From the NCBI RefSeq assembly GCF_003313335.1, contig NZ_QMHP01000004.1:121826-185825 (forward strand): a stretch of DNA of 64,000 bases. The letters are read 5' to 3'. Positions 16,918-24,791 of this stretch are shown here, in pieces. Below the pieces are notes generated by a model that had not been told where the DNA came from, ran no database searches, and saw only the letters and a program-made list of their open reading frames with translations. The stretch comes from Pedobacter zeaxanthinifaciens (GTDB lineage Bacteria > Bacteroidota > Bacteroidia > Sphingobacteriales > Sphingobacteriaceae). The position numbers and the translations under genes are program-made. Every line of letters begins with the position of its first letter. The first letter of the stretch is position 1.

Positions 16918-18249
16918 TTATTCGTGGGAATCATGTGGGCTAATGAACTTAAGGATGGTCGAAAGAATCAATCCGAAAAGTACAAAAGCAATAAATATGA
17001 TGTAGCCAGGTTGTAAGGCGGTGTTATGTGTTGAAATAAGCGTAAGTGAATCCACCGGGATATCCAGATTGGCAAGTTGGGTTTCTAGCAAGCCATTTAG
17101 CCCAATGTAAGCCATTAGTATGGCAATCACAATCACATCGGCCATGCTCCACTTGCCAGATTGGAAAGCGAAGTATTTGATTATCTTGTTTTCTGCTAAT
17201 TTTTTTCTGCCTAGTAAATGAATCCCGGTTGAGCTTAGTTTCATTACGGGAAATAGAATGCTGAAAATTAAAATCAGCACACCTACTAAAATTGAATCTA
17301 TGGCGCTGCCGCTGATCAAAATCATCACCACATCTAAAATGCTTTTGCTTTGGAAAAACAGTACTTGGTCTGTAAATACAATGTCCTGGCCAAGCAGCAC
17401 AAATTTAATAGCGCTTAATCGGGCATCCACTTCAATCATCGAGGCGGTTAAACCTACCGCTAGCAAAATGAAAGCAAAAATTAGGGATAGGATAAATAAA
17501 GCCGCATGCAAATGCTTCTTGGCTCTGCAAAACCACCAAGCTAATAGAAATACAACAATACCTGCAAGCATGGCAATACAATAGGTGTAAGTTGTTTTTT
17601 TAATTTGAAGCAACTCCTTATCAACTTTGCTATTAAATTGCTCAGGTGTGTTTACGTTGTGACGCTTGAAAATTTGATTTACTTTTTGAGCGTTTTCCGT
17701 TAATGTACTATCGATAGAAGCAATTTCATCAACCTCATCCAATTTTTCAAGTGCCATTGCGCCCAGCTTTCGTTTAGTACTAGGGTTGTCCACTTTTTTC
17801 AAAATGGTTCTGGCAATTCCGGGTACTTTCTTTTTAATGGTATCAACGTTAACAAAATTTTTAACGGCAAATTTTACTAATTTTCCTCTTAGCGATTTTT
17901 TCTTAGGCTGCGTTACCATTGCCTCAGCCTTGTCTATAAGTGCCACAATTACCGCTTCAATTTCCTTTTGCAATTCTTTTTTTTGCTGCGGACTAAGATC
18001 AAGCTGCTTTACTTGCTTTTTAATGATCAGTTCGATTTTGTCCTGCCATTGATCTACCGAGAAAAGCCCAAGCATAATGTTGTTCATTTCCGAATAATCG
18101 TGCTTCAATTGTTCTTGTCGTTCCGATAATTGATGTAGCTGGTAGCCGAAGTAGCCTTGGGTAATCAGCAACAAAGATAATCCAAACACCAATAACAGCT
18201 TGGACAGGTTGAAAATAGAGCGAGATTTGGGAGTTGATGCTGTTGCCAA
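16918..18249 (-). CDS. PqiA-like membrane protein, copy 2
   Basis: This 443-residue paralogue of the preceding entry has the same plan: membrane helix, charged soluble region with K-K-E-L-Q-K-E-I-type helices, then a PqiA-like membrane half. It shares Y-F-G-Y-Q-L after the first helix, I-E-V-D-A-R-L, V-L-F-F-Q-S-K-S-I-L, G-K-W-S/D-M-A-D-V and T-A-L-Q-P-G-Y-I-I-F. It is upstream of copy 1 with a 35-bp gap, so the two arose by tandem duplication and may form a heteromeric complex (inference). Like copy 1 it appears to start at TTG (18249); no ATG is available upstream before the stop, and the next internal Met would remove the membrane helix. Confidence 0.7.
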   Translation of the reverse strand: MATASTPKSRSIFNLSKLLLVFGLSLLLITQGYFGYQLHQLSERQEQLKHDYSEMNNIMLGLFSVDQWQDKIELIIKKQVKQLDLSPQQKKELQKEIEAVIVALIDKAEAMVTQPKKKSLRGKLVKFAVKNFVNVDTIKKKVPGIARTILKKVDNPSTKRKLGAMALEKLDEVDEIASIDSTLTENAQKVNQIFKRHNVNTPEQFNSKVDKELLQIKKTTYTYCIAMLAGIVVFLLAWWFCRAKKHLHAALFILSLIFAFILLAVGLTASMIEVDARLSAIKFVLLGQDIVFTDQVLFFQSKSILDVVMILISGSAIDSILVGVLILIFSILFPVMKLSSTGIHLLGRKKLAENKIIKYFAFQSGKWSMADVIVIAILMAYIGLNGLLETQLANLDIPVDSLTLISTHNTALQPGYIIFIAFVLFGLILSTILKFISPHDSHE

Positions 18250-18360
18250 TTGCGTAAAAATTTCAAATAAATCTGGCTAATAACGATTTGGCTTGTCTAA
18301 TTGTTTGGCTTTTGGATTAAATGTTTTATGGCTAGAGGTAACTGTTATGAAAAAGCGTTA

Positions 18361-18397
18361 AAAAGAAAATAGCCCACTGACATCCATCCGTGGGCTT
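18361..18397 (-). terminator. Hairpin with T-rich tail on the minus strand
   Basis: A 7-bp GC-rich stem (18371-18377 with 18390-18396) is followed on the - strand by a T-rich run (ATTTTCTTTT). It would back up the tRNA terminator or end a short transcript before the PqiA-like operon. Confidence 0.5.
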
Positions 18398-18510
18398 AAC
18401 CAAACAAACTATTTAATGATTTATGTATAGCTAACAAGCGTATATTAAAAAGGTTTTAGAAAATTTAAAAAAAATAAAATTGGGTTTTGGCTAGTGTGAA
18501 AAGGCGGTGG

Positions 18511-18557
18511 GTGTAAAAAGAAAAAACCAACAGCTCGTTAAGAATTGTTGGTTTTTG
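18511..18557 (-). terminator. Intrinsic terminator of the first tRNA-Glu gene
   Basis: A perfect 11-bp stem (18522-18532 with 18546-18556) begins five bases after the tRNA 3' end and runs into a T-rich tail on the - strand. Confidence 0.85.
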
Positions 18558-18561
18558 TTTT

Positions 18562-18636
18562 TGGTAGTCCATAGGGGAATCGAACCCCTGTTTCCAGAAT
18601 GAAAATCTGGCGTCCTCACCCCTAGACGAATGGACC
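18562..18636 (-). tRNA. tRNA-Glu (anticodon TTC), CCA encoded
   Basis: The - strand folds into a full cloverleaf: acceptor stem GGTCCAT with ATGGACT (G1-U72 wobble), anticodon stem CCAGA/TCTGG with seven-base loop TTTTCAT giving anticodon TTC, and a T arm AGGGG-TTCGATT-CCCCT. The 3' CCA is encoded. It has its own intrinsic terminator downstream. Confidence 0.96.
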
Positions 18637-18676
18637 AAAATTTCAATATGTAGATGAAAAAGTATAGCTCATCTAC

Positions 18677-18713
18677 ATAAAAAAACATCAACCTGTTTAG
18701 TGATTGATGTTTT
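18677..18713 (-). terminator. Intrinsic terminator of the second tRNA-Glu gene
   Basis: A perfect 10-bp stem (18682-18691 with 18704-18713) begins directly after the tRNA and is followed on the - strand by a run of T residues. It lies between the two tRNA-Glu genes and so separates them into different transcripts. Confidence 0.82.
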
Positions 18714-18715
18714 CG

Positions 18716-18787
18716 TAGCCCGTAGGGGAATCGAACCCCTGTTTCCAGAATGAAAATCTGGCGTCCTAACCCCTAGACGAACGGGCC
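18716..18787 (-). tRNA. tRNA-Glu (anticodon TTC), second copy, CCA not encoded
   Basis: This copy is nearly identical to the neighbouring tRNA-Glu in the anticodon and T arms, but its acceptor stem is GGCCCGT with ACGGGCT; the changes are compensatory. The D loop differs by one base (GTTAGG against GTGAGG). After the discriminator A the genome reads CGA rather than CCA, so the CCA tail must be added by nucleotidyltransferase. Confidence 0.95.
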
Positions 18788-18867
18788 ATTTTCAATTTCG
18801 GACTTAAGATTTAGAATTACGATTATTTTCAAATCTAAATTCGTAAATCTACTACCGTCAATTTACT

Positions 18868-18943
<76 letters not shown>

Positions 18944-19335
18944 CTATAAACAATTCAATTTTTGCTGCCTAATCCTACACAGCTTGCTTCCGAATTGGAA
19001 TGCAAAGATATAATTCATTTTCATTTACCGCAAATATTTTTTCAAAATTTTCTAAAATGTTTGCGATACTTCCCATATCGGCTCATAGGTTAATAATTTT
19101 AACGCTAATTAATCCGTTGTTGGATAGTTGTTTAGCTGCAATTTACTGCTGCAGCCAGTAAGTTTATACTTTGAAAAATAAAATCAATTTTATTCAATCA
19201 TCCTTTTTTAGAGCGGCTAATTTTCAAAACTTATTGTTTTAAACAACTGAGCTATCGCCATAAAAATGGTTCAAACGTAAATAACCCTCAATTTTCCGTA
19301 TTATTGCAAATTATTTAGATTCAATACCACATATT
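18944..19335. other. Divergent intergenic region between tRNA-fMet and era
   Basis: No gene is seen in these 392 bp. The tRNA promoter occupies 19003-19034 on the - strand. On the + strand TATTATTG at 19299-19306, 29 bp before era, is a one-mismatch candidate -7 box for era. Confidence 0.6.
19003..19034 (-). promoter_or_regulatory. Promoter of the initiator tRNA gene
   Basis: On the - strand TTTG (19034-19031), a 20-base spacer and TATCTTTG (19010-19003) match the Bacteroidota sigma consensus TTTG-N19/20-TAnnTTTG exactly. Confidence 0.8.
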
Positions 19336-20214
19336 ATGGCACATAAAGCAGGTTTCGTTAGTATTATTGGAAAGCCAAACGTAGGAAAATCTACCTTGAT
19401 GAATGCATTGGTAGGAGAGAAGCTATCCATTATTACCCCTAAAGCGCAAACTACCCGCCACCGTATATTGGGTATTGTAAACGAGGAAGATTTTCAGATT
19501 GTGTTTTCTGATACGCCGGGAATCATCAAACCAAAGTATAATTTGCAGGACTCTATGATGACTGCCGTTGGCGGTGCTTTGCAGGATGCTGATTTGATTC
19601 TTTTTGTTACCGATATCAACGAGCGCCACGATGAAGAGGACGTACTGGAAAAAATAACCAACACCAACATACCCCTGGTAGTACTCATCAACAAAGTGGA
19701 CAATTCTACGCAGGAGCAAGTAATGGAAAAAACCAAATATTGGCAAGAAAAGCTTAATCCAGTTCAAATATTTGCGATATCTGCGTTGCATGGCTATAAC
19801 TTGGAAGGGCTATTGCCGTTAGTGCTAGATTATATTCCCGAGCATCCAGCGTATTACGATAAAGAAGATTTGACCGATCGTAACCTTCGTTTCTTTGCTT
19901 CAGAAATTATCCGCGAAAAAATCTTTAACAACTATCAAAAAGAAATTCCATACAGCACAGAGGTCATCATTACCGCCTTTAAGGAAGAGGATAACATTTC
20001 CCACATCAGTGCCGAAATTATTGTAGAACGCGAATCGCAAAAAAATATCATCATCGGAAAAGGTGGTGCTGGCATCAAAAAAATAGGCATGGAAGCACGT
20101 AAAGACATCGAAAAATTTATTGATGGCAAGGTGTTCCTGGAAACGCATGTAAAAGTAATCGCTAATTGGCGCAGTAAAGACAATTACCTCCGCAGCTTCG
20201 GGTACGAACGCTAG
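19336..20214 (+). CDS. era: GTPase Era, 30S assembly factor
   Basis: This 292-residue protein is a GTPase that binds the 3' end of 16S rRNA and chaperones 30S maturation. It has the G1 loop G-K-P-N-V-G-K-S-T, an effector segment A-Q-T-T-R-H-R-I, G3 D-T-P-G, G4 N-K-V-D and G5 I-S-A-L. A C-terminal KH domain carries the RNA-binding I-I-G-K-G-G-A-G-I-K-K-I-G loop. Length is typical. It precedes der, another ribosome-assembly GTPase, on the same strand. Confidence 0.97.
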   Translation: MAHKAGFVSIIGKPNVGKSTLMNALVGEKLSIITPKAQTTRHRILGIVNEEDFQIVFSDTPGIIKPKYNLQDSMMTAVGGALQDADLILFVTDINERHDEEDVLEKITNTNIPLVVLINKVDNSTQEQVMEKTKYWQEKLNPVQIFAISALHGYNLEGLLPLVLDYIPEHPAYYDKEDLTDRNLRFFASEIIREKIFNNYQKEIPYSTEVIITAFKEEDNISHISAEIIVERESQKNIIIGKGGAGIKKIGMEARKDIEKFIDGKVFLETHVKVIANWRSKDNYLRSFGYER

Positions 20215-20289
20215 CCGCAAATATGCTACTGTAATCGCTTTATCTTGTAGCTTAAATACTTGCCTTACCCATAACTCGAAAAATAACTG

Positions 20290-20297
20290 TACCTTTG
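20290..20297 (+). promoter_or_regulatory. Candidate -7 box upstream of der
   Basis: TACCTTTG matches the TAnnTTTG consensus exactly and lies 94 bp before the der start, implying a leader of about 85-90 nt. No clear TTTG stands at the usual distance upstream. Confidence 0.5.
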
Positions 20298-20391
20298 CAA
20301 GTTCAAACACCTAGTTTGTAACTATTAACGATTTGGTTTACGGAAACATCTTCGTAAATCTAACATCGTAATTCAAAAAATTGTAAACATA

Positions 20392-21693
20392 ATGAGTAAT
20401 ATTATTGCTATAGTAGGCCGACCGAACGTAGGCAAATCAACCCTTTTTAACCGCTTAACCGAAAGCCGTAAGGCCATAGTTGACGATTTTAGTGGCGTTA
20501 CCCGCGATAGGCACTATGGCAAAGCCGAGTGGACCAACAAGGAATTTACCGTAATTGATACCGGCGGCTACGTGGCCAACTCCGAAGATTTATTTGAAAC
20601 AGCAATTCGCGAGCAAGTAGTAATTGCCATTGAGGAGGCCACCGTAATTATTTTCATGGTTGACGTTACTACCGGAATTACCGATTTGGATGATGAAATT
20701 GCCAACCTATTACGTAAAAGTAAAAAGCCAGTTTATGTGGTAGTTAACAAAGTTGATAATACAAATTTAGAGTTAGAATCGGCGGTGTTTTATAGCTTTG
20801 GCTTGGGCGAAATTTATACCATTTCCTCTATGACAGGCTCTGGAACAGGTGATTTGCTTGACCACGTGATTACTAATTTTGAAGACGTAGAGGAAGAAGA
20901 AAGTACCTTGCCTAAAATTACCGTAATTGGTAGGCCAAACGTAGGTAAATCGTCGTTAATTAATGCCTTAATGGGTAAAGATAGAAACATTGTAACGCCA
21001 ATTGCCGGTACTACGCGTGATTCTATACACATCCACTACAACCAGTATGGGCATGAGTTTATGTTTATAGATACCGCAGGTTTACGTAAAAAAACCAAGG
21101 TAAAGGAAAACATCGAATTTTATTCGGTAATGCGTACCATTAAGGCGCTAGAAGAAGCCGATGTAGTGATGTTGATGTTGGATGCCCAGGAAGGTTTGGA
21201 AGCTCAGGATATTAATATCTTCCACTTGGCCGAAAAAAATAAAAAGGGAATTGTAGTGTTGGTGAATAAATGGGATTTGATTGATAAAAACGACAAGACC
21301 ATGAAGGCTTTTGAAGAGCAAATTAAGCAAAAGTTGCAGCCATTTACCGATGTTCCCGTATTGTTTATCTCCGTGCTCAACAAACAACGTATTTTTAAGG
21401 CAATTGAAACAGCCTTGGAAGTGCACCAAAATAGAGCTAAAAAAGTACCTACATCAAAACTAAATGATGTAATGTTGCCAATTATTGAGGCTTATCCGCC
21501 GCCGGCAACTAAAGGTAAGTTCATTAAAATTAAGTACATTACACAAATTAATGGAGTGGCACCAATGTTCGCATTCTTCTGTAATTTGCCGCAGTACATT
21601 AAGGAACCTTACAAGCGTTTCTTGGAAAATAAACTGCGTGAAAACTTTGATTTTTCCGGCGTACCAATACAAATTTATTTCCGACAAAAATAG
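20392..21693 (+). CDS. der: GTPase Der (EngA), 50S assembly factor
   Basis: This 433-residue protein carries two GTPase domains in tandem, unique to Der, followed by a KH-like domain. Domain 1 has G-R-P-N-V-G-K-S-T near residue 8, D-T-G-G and N-K-V-D. Domain 2 has G-R-P-N-V-G-K-S-S near residue 183, D-T-A-G and N-K-W-D. The C-terminal part (about 350-433) matches the KH-like domain ([13 protein letters not shown]). It acts in late 50S subunit assembly. It follows era by 177 bp with its own -7 box. Confidence 0.97.
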   Translation: MSNIIAIVGRPNVGKSTLFNRLTESRKAIVDDFSGVTRDRHYGKAEWTNKEFTVIDTGGYVANSEDLFETAIREQVVIAIEEATVIIFMVDVTTGITDLDDEIANLLRKSKKPVYVVVNKVDNTNLELESAVFYSFGLGEIYTISSMTGSGTGDLLDHVITNFEDVEEEESTLPKITVIGRPNVGKSSLINALMGKDRNIVTPIAGTTRDSIHIHYNQYGHEFMFIDTAGLRKKTKVKENIEFYSVMRTIKALEEADVVMLMLDAQEGLEAQDINIFHLAEKNKKGIVVLVNKWDLIDKNDKTMKAFEEQIKQKLQPFTDVPVLFISVLNKQRIFKAIETALEVHQNRAKKVPTSKLNDVMLPIIEAYPPPATKGKFIKIKYITQINGVAPMFAFFCNLPQYIKEPYKRFLENKLRENFDFSGVPIQIYFRQK

Positions 21694-21798
21694 TCGGGCA
21701 AGCGCTTAGTATTTTTTGGCCGGGTTCAGCATTTCCTTTAATTGCGTAGAGATTTCTTATTCGATTTTGGAAATGAAAGCTACTGCATTTCGGAAGCT

Positions 21799-21953
21799 GT
21801 AGTCCTGCTGTACGCTGCAATCTTTTTGTTTTTAGCTTTTGCCATTCCTACGTTAGGAAGTATCTATTTCAGAACAGCTTAAATTTCAAAACCTTCACTA
21901 ACGTTCAGGGTGAGTGCAATAAAACAAAAAGGATTTTCGCTGCCATCAGGTTT
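21799..21953 (-). repeat. Paired-core hairpin element, copy in the der downstream region
   Basis: Read on the - strand, a core ACCTGATGGCAGCGAAAA leads into a stem (ATCCTTTTTGTTTT), a long loop, the complementary stem, and a second core GCAGCGTACAGCAGGACTA. The outer CCTG (21804-21807) pairs with CAGG (21947-21950). The loop contains a diverged copy of the roughly 100-bp repeat found in tandem just downstream. It shares the layout of the elements at 22947, 29841 and 52738. Confidence 0.6.
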
Positions 21954-21978
21954 AATTCACAAAGCCTAGTGCGTTTTT

Positions 21979-22880
21979 GTCATTCCGACGCTAGGAGGAA
22001 TCTAACTCGAGCAGCGTAAATTTCACCAAATGTTAGCCTTCGTACGTTTTTGAAACTTACAAAGTCTGGTGCATTTTGTCATTCCGCCGCTAGGAGGAAT
22101 CTATTTCGAGCAGCGTAAATTTCATCAAATGTTAGCCTTCGTAAGTTTTTGAAACTTACAAAGCCTGGGGACGTTTTGTCATTCCGACGCTAGGAGGAAT
22201 CTATTTTGAGCGGCGTAAATTTCACAAAATGTTAGGCTTAATAAGTTTTGGAAACTTGCGAAGTCTGTTACGTTTTGTCATTCGACTGTTGCTCTTCGAG
22301 ATTTGCAATCTCGAAGCACTATCAACGGATTTTAAATCCGGTCGTTAATGGGTAAAGCGGGAATACGAGTTTGAGCTTTTTATAGGATTGCAAATCCTCG
22401 GAAATGGATTCCAGATTTCAAATCTGGAATAGCATATTTAAGGCAGTTCTACAATCGGGAGTTTTACCCTAAAGTCCACGTTACCGTCTAGCTTTGTCAT
22501 TCCGCCGCTGGGAGGAATCTATTTCGAGCAGCTTAAATTTCACCGAATGTTAGGCTTAATAAGTTTTTGAAACTTACAAAGTCTGGTGCGTTTTGTCATT
22601 CGACTGTTGCTCTTCGAGATTTGCAATCTCGAAGCACTATCAACGGATTTTAAATCGGGTCGTTAATGGGTAAAGCGGGAATATGCGTTTGAGCTTTTTA
22701 TAGGATTGCAAATCCTCGGAAATGGATTCCAGATTTCAAATCTGGAATAGCATATTTAAGGCAGTTCTACAATCGGGAGTTTCTCCCTAAAGTTTACATT
22801 ACAGTCTAGCTTTGTCATTCCGACGTTAGGAGGAATCTATATAAAACAGCGTAAATTTCACAAACTTACGAAGTCTGGAA
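21979..22880. repeat. Tandem repeats: 100-bp units and a duplicated 318-bp composite
   Basis: A roughly 100-bp unit beginning GTCATTCCG(A/C)CGCTAGG starts at 21979, 22078 and 22178. From 22178 it is joined to a second unit (beginning GTCATTCGACTG at 22277). The joined 318-bp composite is repeated at 22495/22595, and a truncated first unit ends the array at 22814. The second unit consists of small palindromes: 22294-22316 (10-bp stem), one around CGGATTTTAAATCCG, one around AGGATTGCAAATCCT and one around CCAGATTTCAAATCTGG. No open frame spans it. Confidence 0.85.
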
Positions 22881-22946
22881 AGACGGTATGAACATTAACA
22901 GAAGCAGTACCTCAACTGCGGGTTTATAGCACAGCAAAAGGTTAAA

Positions 22947-23019
22947 TAGCCCTTATTGTAGCGGTATCTTCAAACAAGCGCAGCGAAGTTTGAAATATAG
23001 CGTAAAGAAGGACTAGCCC
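22947..23019 (+). repeat. Paired-core hairpin element upstream of the GNAT gene
   Basis: A core CCCTTATTGTAGCGGTATC precedes a 7-bp stem (TTCAAAC with GTTTGAA) and a second core ATATAGCGTAAAGAAGGACTA. The outer CCTT (22951-22954) pairs with AAGG (23008-23011). A further outer pairing TAGCACA (22927-22933) with TGTGCTA (23028-23034) encloses the whole. An upstream motif TACCTCAACTGC at 22908-22919 recurs before the element at 52738. Confidence 0.65.
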
Positions 23020-23071
23020 TAAATCAGTGTGCTACAGTATCGCTCCAAAAAATCTTTATTAACTTAGCGGC

Positions 23072-23590
23072 ATGGAAAAAAGCATCTTGGTGGTCAACAG
23101 CGAAGCAAATGATATCAATACGATTTTCAAATTTTATGATTTAGCTGTTGCACACCAAAAAAAAGTTTCGCCGCAGCAATGGAAAGGCTTTAGTAAGGAT
23201 TTAGTAATACAGGAAATTAAAGAATACCGACAGTACAAAATATTGGTAGACGGGCAAGTTGCCGCAATTTTTGCTATTACCTACAGTGACCCTCAAATAT
23301 GGGCGGATAGTGACAGTGTTGATGCAGTTTATATCCATCGTATCGTAACTCATCCGGATTTCCGTGGACAAAGTTTTGTGAAAGTAATTATCAACTGGGC
23401 TAGGGAGTATGCTAAAGCCGCACCGATAGACTATATCCGTATGGATACCTGGGCTGATAATGAGAAGTTACTGCATTATTACACTAGCTGTGGTTTTACA
23501 CACGTAGGACAAAAAATAGTTGAGCCTAATAGTGGCTTGCCGAAACATTATGAAGGTATTACGCTGAATTTATTTGAGATTAAACTGTAG
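23072..23590 (+). CDS. GNAT-family N-acetyltransferase
   Basis: A 172-residue protein with the GNAT fold. The acetyl-CoA-binding strand-loop-helix is at about residues 90-110 (V-Y-I-H-R-I-V-T-H-P-D-F-R-G-Q-S-F-V), although the pyrophosphate loop is R-G-Q-S-F rather than the usual G-x-G/A. The C-terminal L-H-Y-Y-T-S-C-G-F motif is typical. The substrate is unknown. A possible -7 box TAACTTAG (23060-23067) ends four bases before the ATG, so the mRNA may be almost leaderless. Confidence 0.85.
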   Translation: MEKSILVVNSEANDINTIFKFYDLAVAHQKKVSPQQWKGFSKDLVIQEIKEYRQYKILVDGQVAAIFAITYSDPQIWADSDSVDAVYIHRIVTHPDFRGQSFVKVIINWAREYAKAAPIDYIRMDTWADNEKLLHYYTSCGFTHVGQKIVEPNSGLPKHYEGITLNLFEIKL

Positions 23591-23671
23591 TTTTTGGTTA
23601 ATTGTGGATTTGCTTAATTGTTTAACTGTTTACTGAAAACTGACTCCTGACCACTGATACCTGACTCCTGC

Positions 23672-24592
23672 TTAAGCTCTCGTATCGTTACCAAAGTAAA
23701 TACTCTGATAACTATCGTAACGGGTAGGTTCAATTTCGCCTTCTTCTACCGCTTTAATTATGGCGCAACCGGGTTCGTTAATGTGCCTGCAATTGTTAAA
23801 CCTACATTGGTTAAGCCTTTCTCGCATCTCTACAAAAAAGTGGCTCAGCTCTTCTTTTTCGATGTCTACAATGCCCAACTCTCTGATGCCAGGCGTATCA
23901 ACTAAGTAACCTCCAAAGGGCAACTGGTGCATTTCTGCAAAAGTAGTAGTATGCTGGCCTTTGTCGCTCCACTCGCTTACTTCACCTGTTTTTAAATCAA
24001 AGTCAGGTAAAATGGCATTAATTAGGCTGGATTTTCCTACACCGGAGTGTCCAGAAAATAACGTCACTTTATCCTTTAGCAAAGCCTCAATTTGTTCAAT
24101 ATTTGTGCCCTCCAATGCCGATACTTCGTAACATGGATAGCCTATATTTTCGTATATCGCCTTGTAATCAGCCAGTATTTCCAAGCCTTCATCGCTGTAC
24201 AAATCCAATTTGTTAAAAATAAGCGAAGTAGGAATGTCGTAGGCTTCCGCAACCACTAAAAATCTATCTATAAAACCTAATGAAGTACGCGGAGATGCCA
24301 AGGTAACAATGAGAAAAGCCTGATCTAAATTAGCGGCAATAATTTGCGACTGCTTACTGAGGTTAATGGATTTACGGATAATGTAATTTTTCCGATTGTG
24401 CAGATGGTTGATTACTCCTGTGTCGGCATTTGGTTCCAGTTCAAAATCAACATTGTCGCCCACGGCAATAGGGTTGGTCGTTTGTATACCTTTAATCCTA
24501 AACTTGCCCTTAATTCGGCAGGAGTAGGTATTGCCATCTTCGGCAAACACTTGATACCAGCTCCCGGTCGATTTAATTACTAATCCCTGCAT
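23672..24592 (-). CDS. rsgA: Ribosome small-subunit-dependent GTPase RsgA
   Basis: This 306-residue circularly permuted GTPase releases RbfA late in 30S maturation. An N-terminal OB-fold (about 1-75) is followed by the permuted G domain, with G4 F-N-K-L-D before G1 G-H-S-G-V-G-K-S-S and then D-T-P-G. A C-terminal zinc-binding domain has ligands in Q-C-R-F-N-N-C-R-H-I-N-E-P-G-C. Length is typical. It lies downstream of accC but beyond a terminator-like hairpin, so it is probably transcribed separately. Confidence 0.96.
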   Translation of the reverse strand: MQGLVIKSTGSWYQVFAEDGNTYSCRIKGKFRIKGIQTTNPIAVGDNVDFELEPNADTGVINHLHNRKNYIIRKSINLSKQSQIIAANLDQAFLIVTLASPRTSLGFIDRFLVVAEAYDIPTSLIFNKLDLYSDEGLEILADYKAIYENIGYPCYEVSALEGTNIEQIEALLKDKVTLFSGHSGVGKSSLINAILPDFDLKTGEVSEWSDKGQHTTTFAEMHQLPFGGYLVDTPGIRELGIVDIEKEELSHFFVEMRERLNQCRFNNCRHINEPGCAIIKAVEEGEIEPTRYDSYQSIYFGNDTRA

Positions 24593-24694
24593 ATTTTGCG
24601 TAAAGGTAGTGTTGAAAGTTGAAAACTGAAAGTGAAAAGTTTGATGGCGTCACTTTTATCGGCAGTCTACTAACTTTTTTAGACATTCTGCTTT

Positions 24695-24738
24695 TCTCTC
24701 CCTTTCGGGGAGAGATGCCCAAAGGGCAGAGAGGGGGC
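24695..24738. repeat. CTCTCCC-type inverted repeat, single copy
   Basis: Two adjacent hairpins, CTCTCCC with GGGAGAG and GCCC-AAA-GGGC, form a unit also seen at 52659-52701, with a relative at 35563-35607. It belongs to a dispersed family of GC-rich palindromes. Confidence 0.7.
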
Positions 24739-24740
24739 AA

Positions 24741-24772
24741 ACAAAAATGCCCCAACAAATTGTCGAGGCATC
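24741..24772 (-). terminator. Terminator-like hairpin after accC
   Basis: On the - strand ATGCC...GGCAT with wobble pairs inside is followed by TTTTTGTTTG. It lies 20 bp beyond the accC stop codon and would end the fatty-acid operon before rsgA. Confidence 0.6.
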
Positions 24773-24791
24773 TTCTAAATTTTGATATTTT

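Larger units (their letters stand above)
18250..18561. other. Spacer between the PqiA-like genes and the tRNA cluster
   Basis: No gene is evident in this 312-bp AT-rich stretch. It holds two hairpins with T-rich tails on the - strand, listed separately. Short open frames here lack any recognisable protein features. Confidence 0.7.
21694..23071. other. Repeat-rich intergenic region between der and the GNAT gene
   Basis: These 1.4 kb contain no convincing protein gene. They hold two copies of the paired-core hairpin element (21799-21953 and 22947-23019) and a field of tandem repeats (21979-22880), all described separately. Confidence 0.85.

Noticed and set aside
18491..18691. A 66-codon frame across the tRNA-Glu gene
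   Set aside because: It overlaps the tRNA and its terminator and has no independent support.
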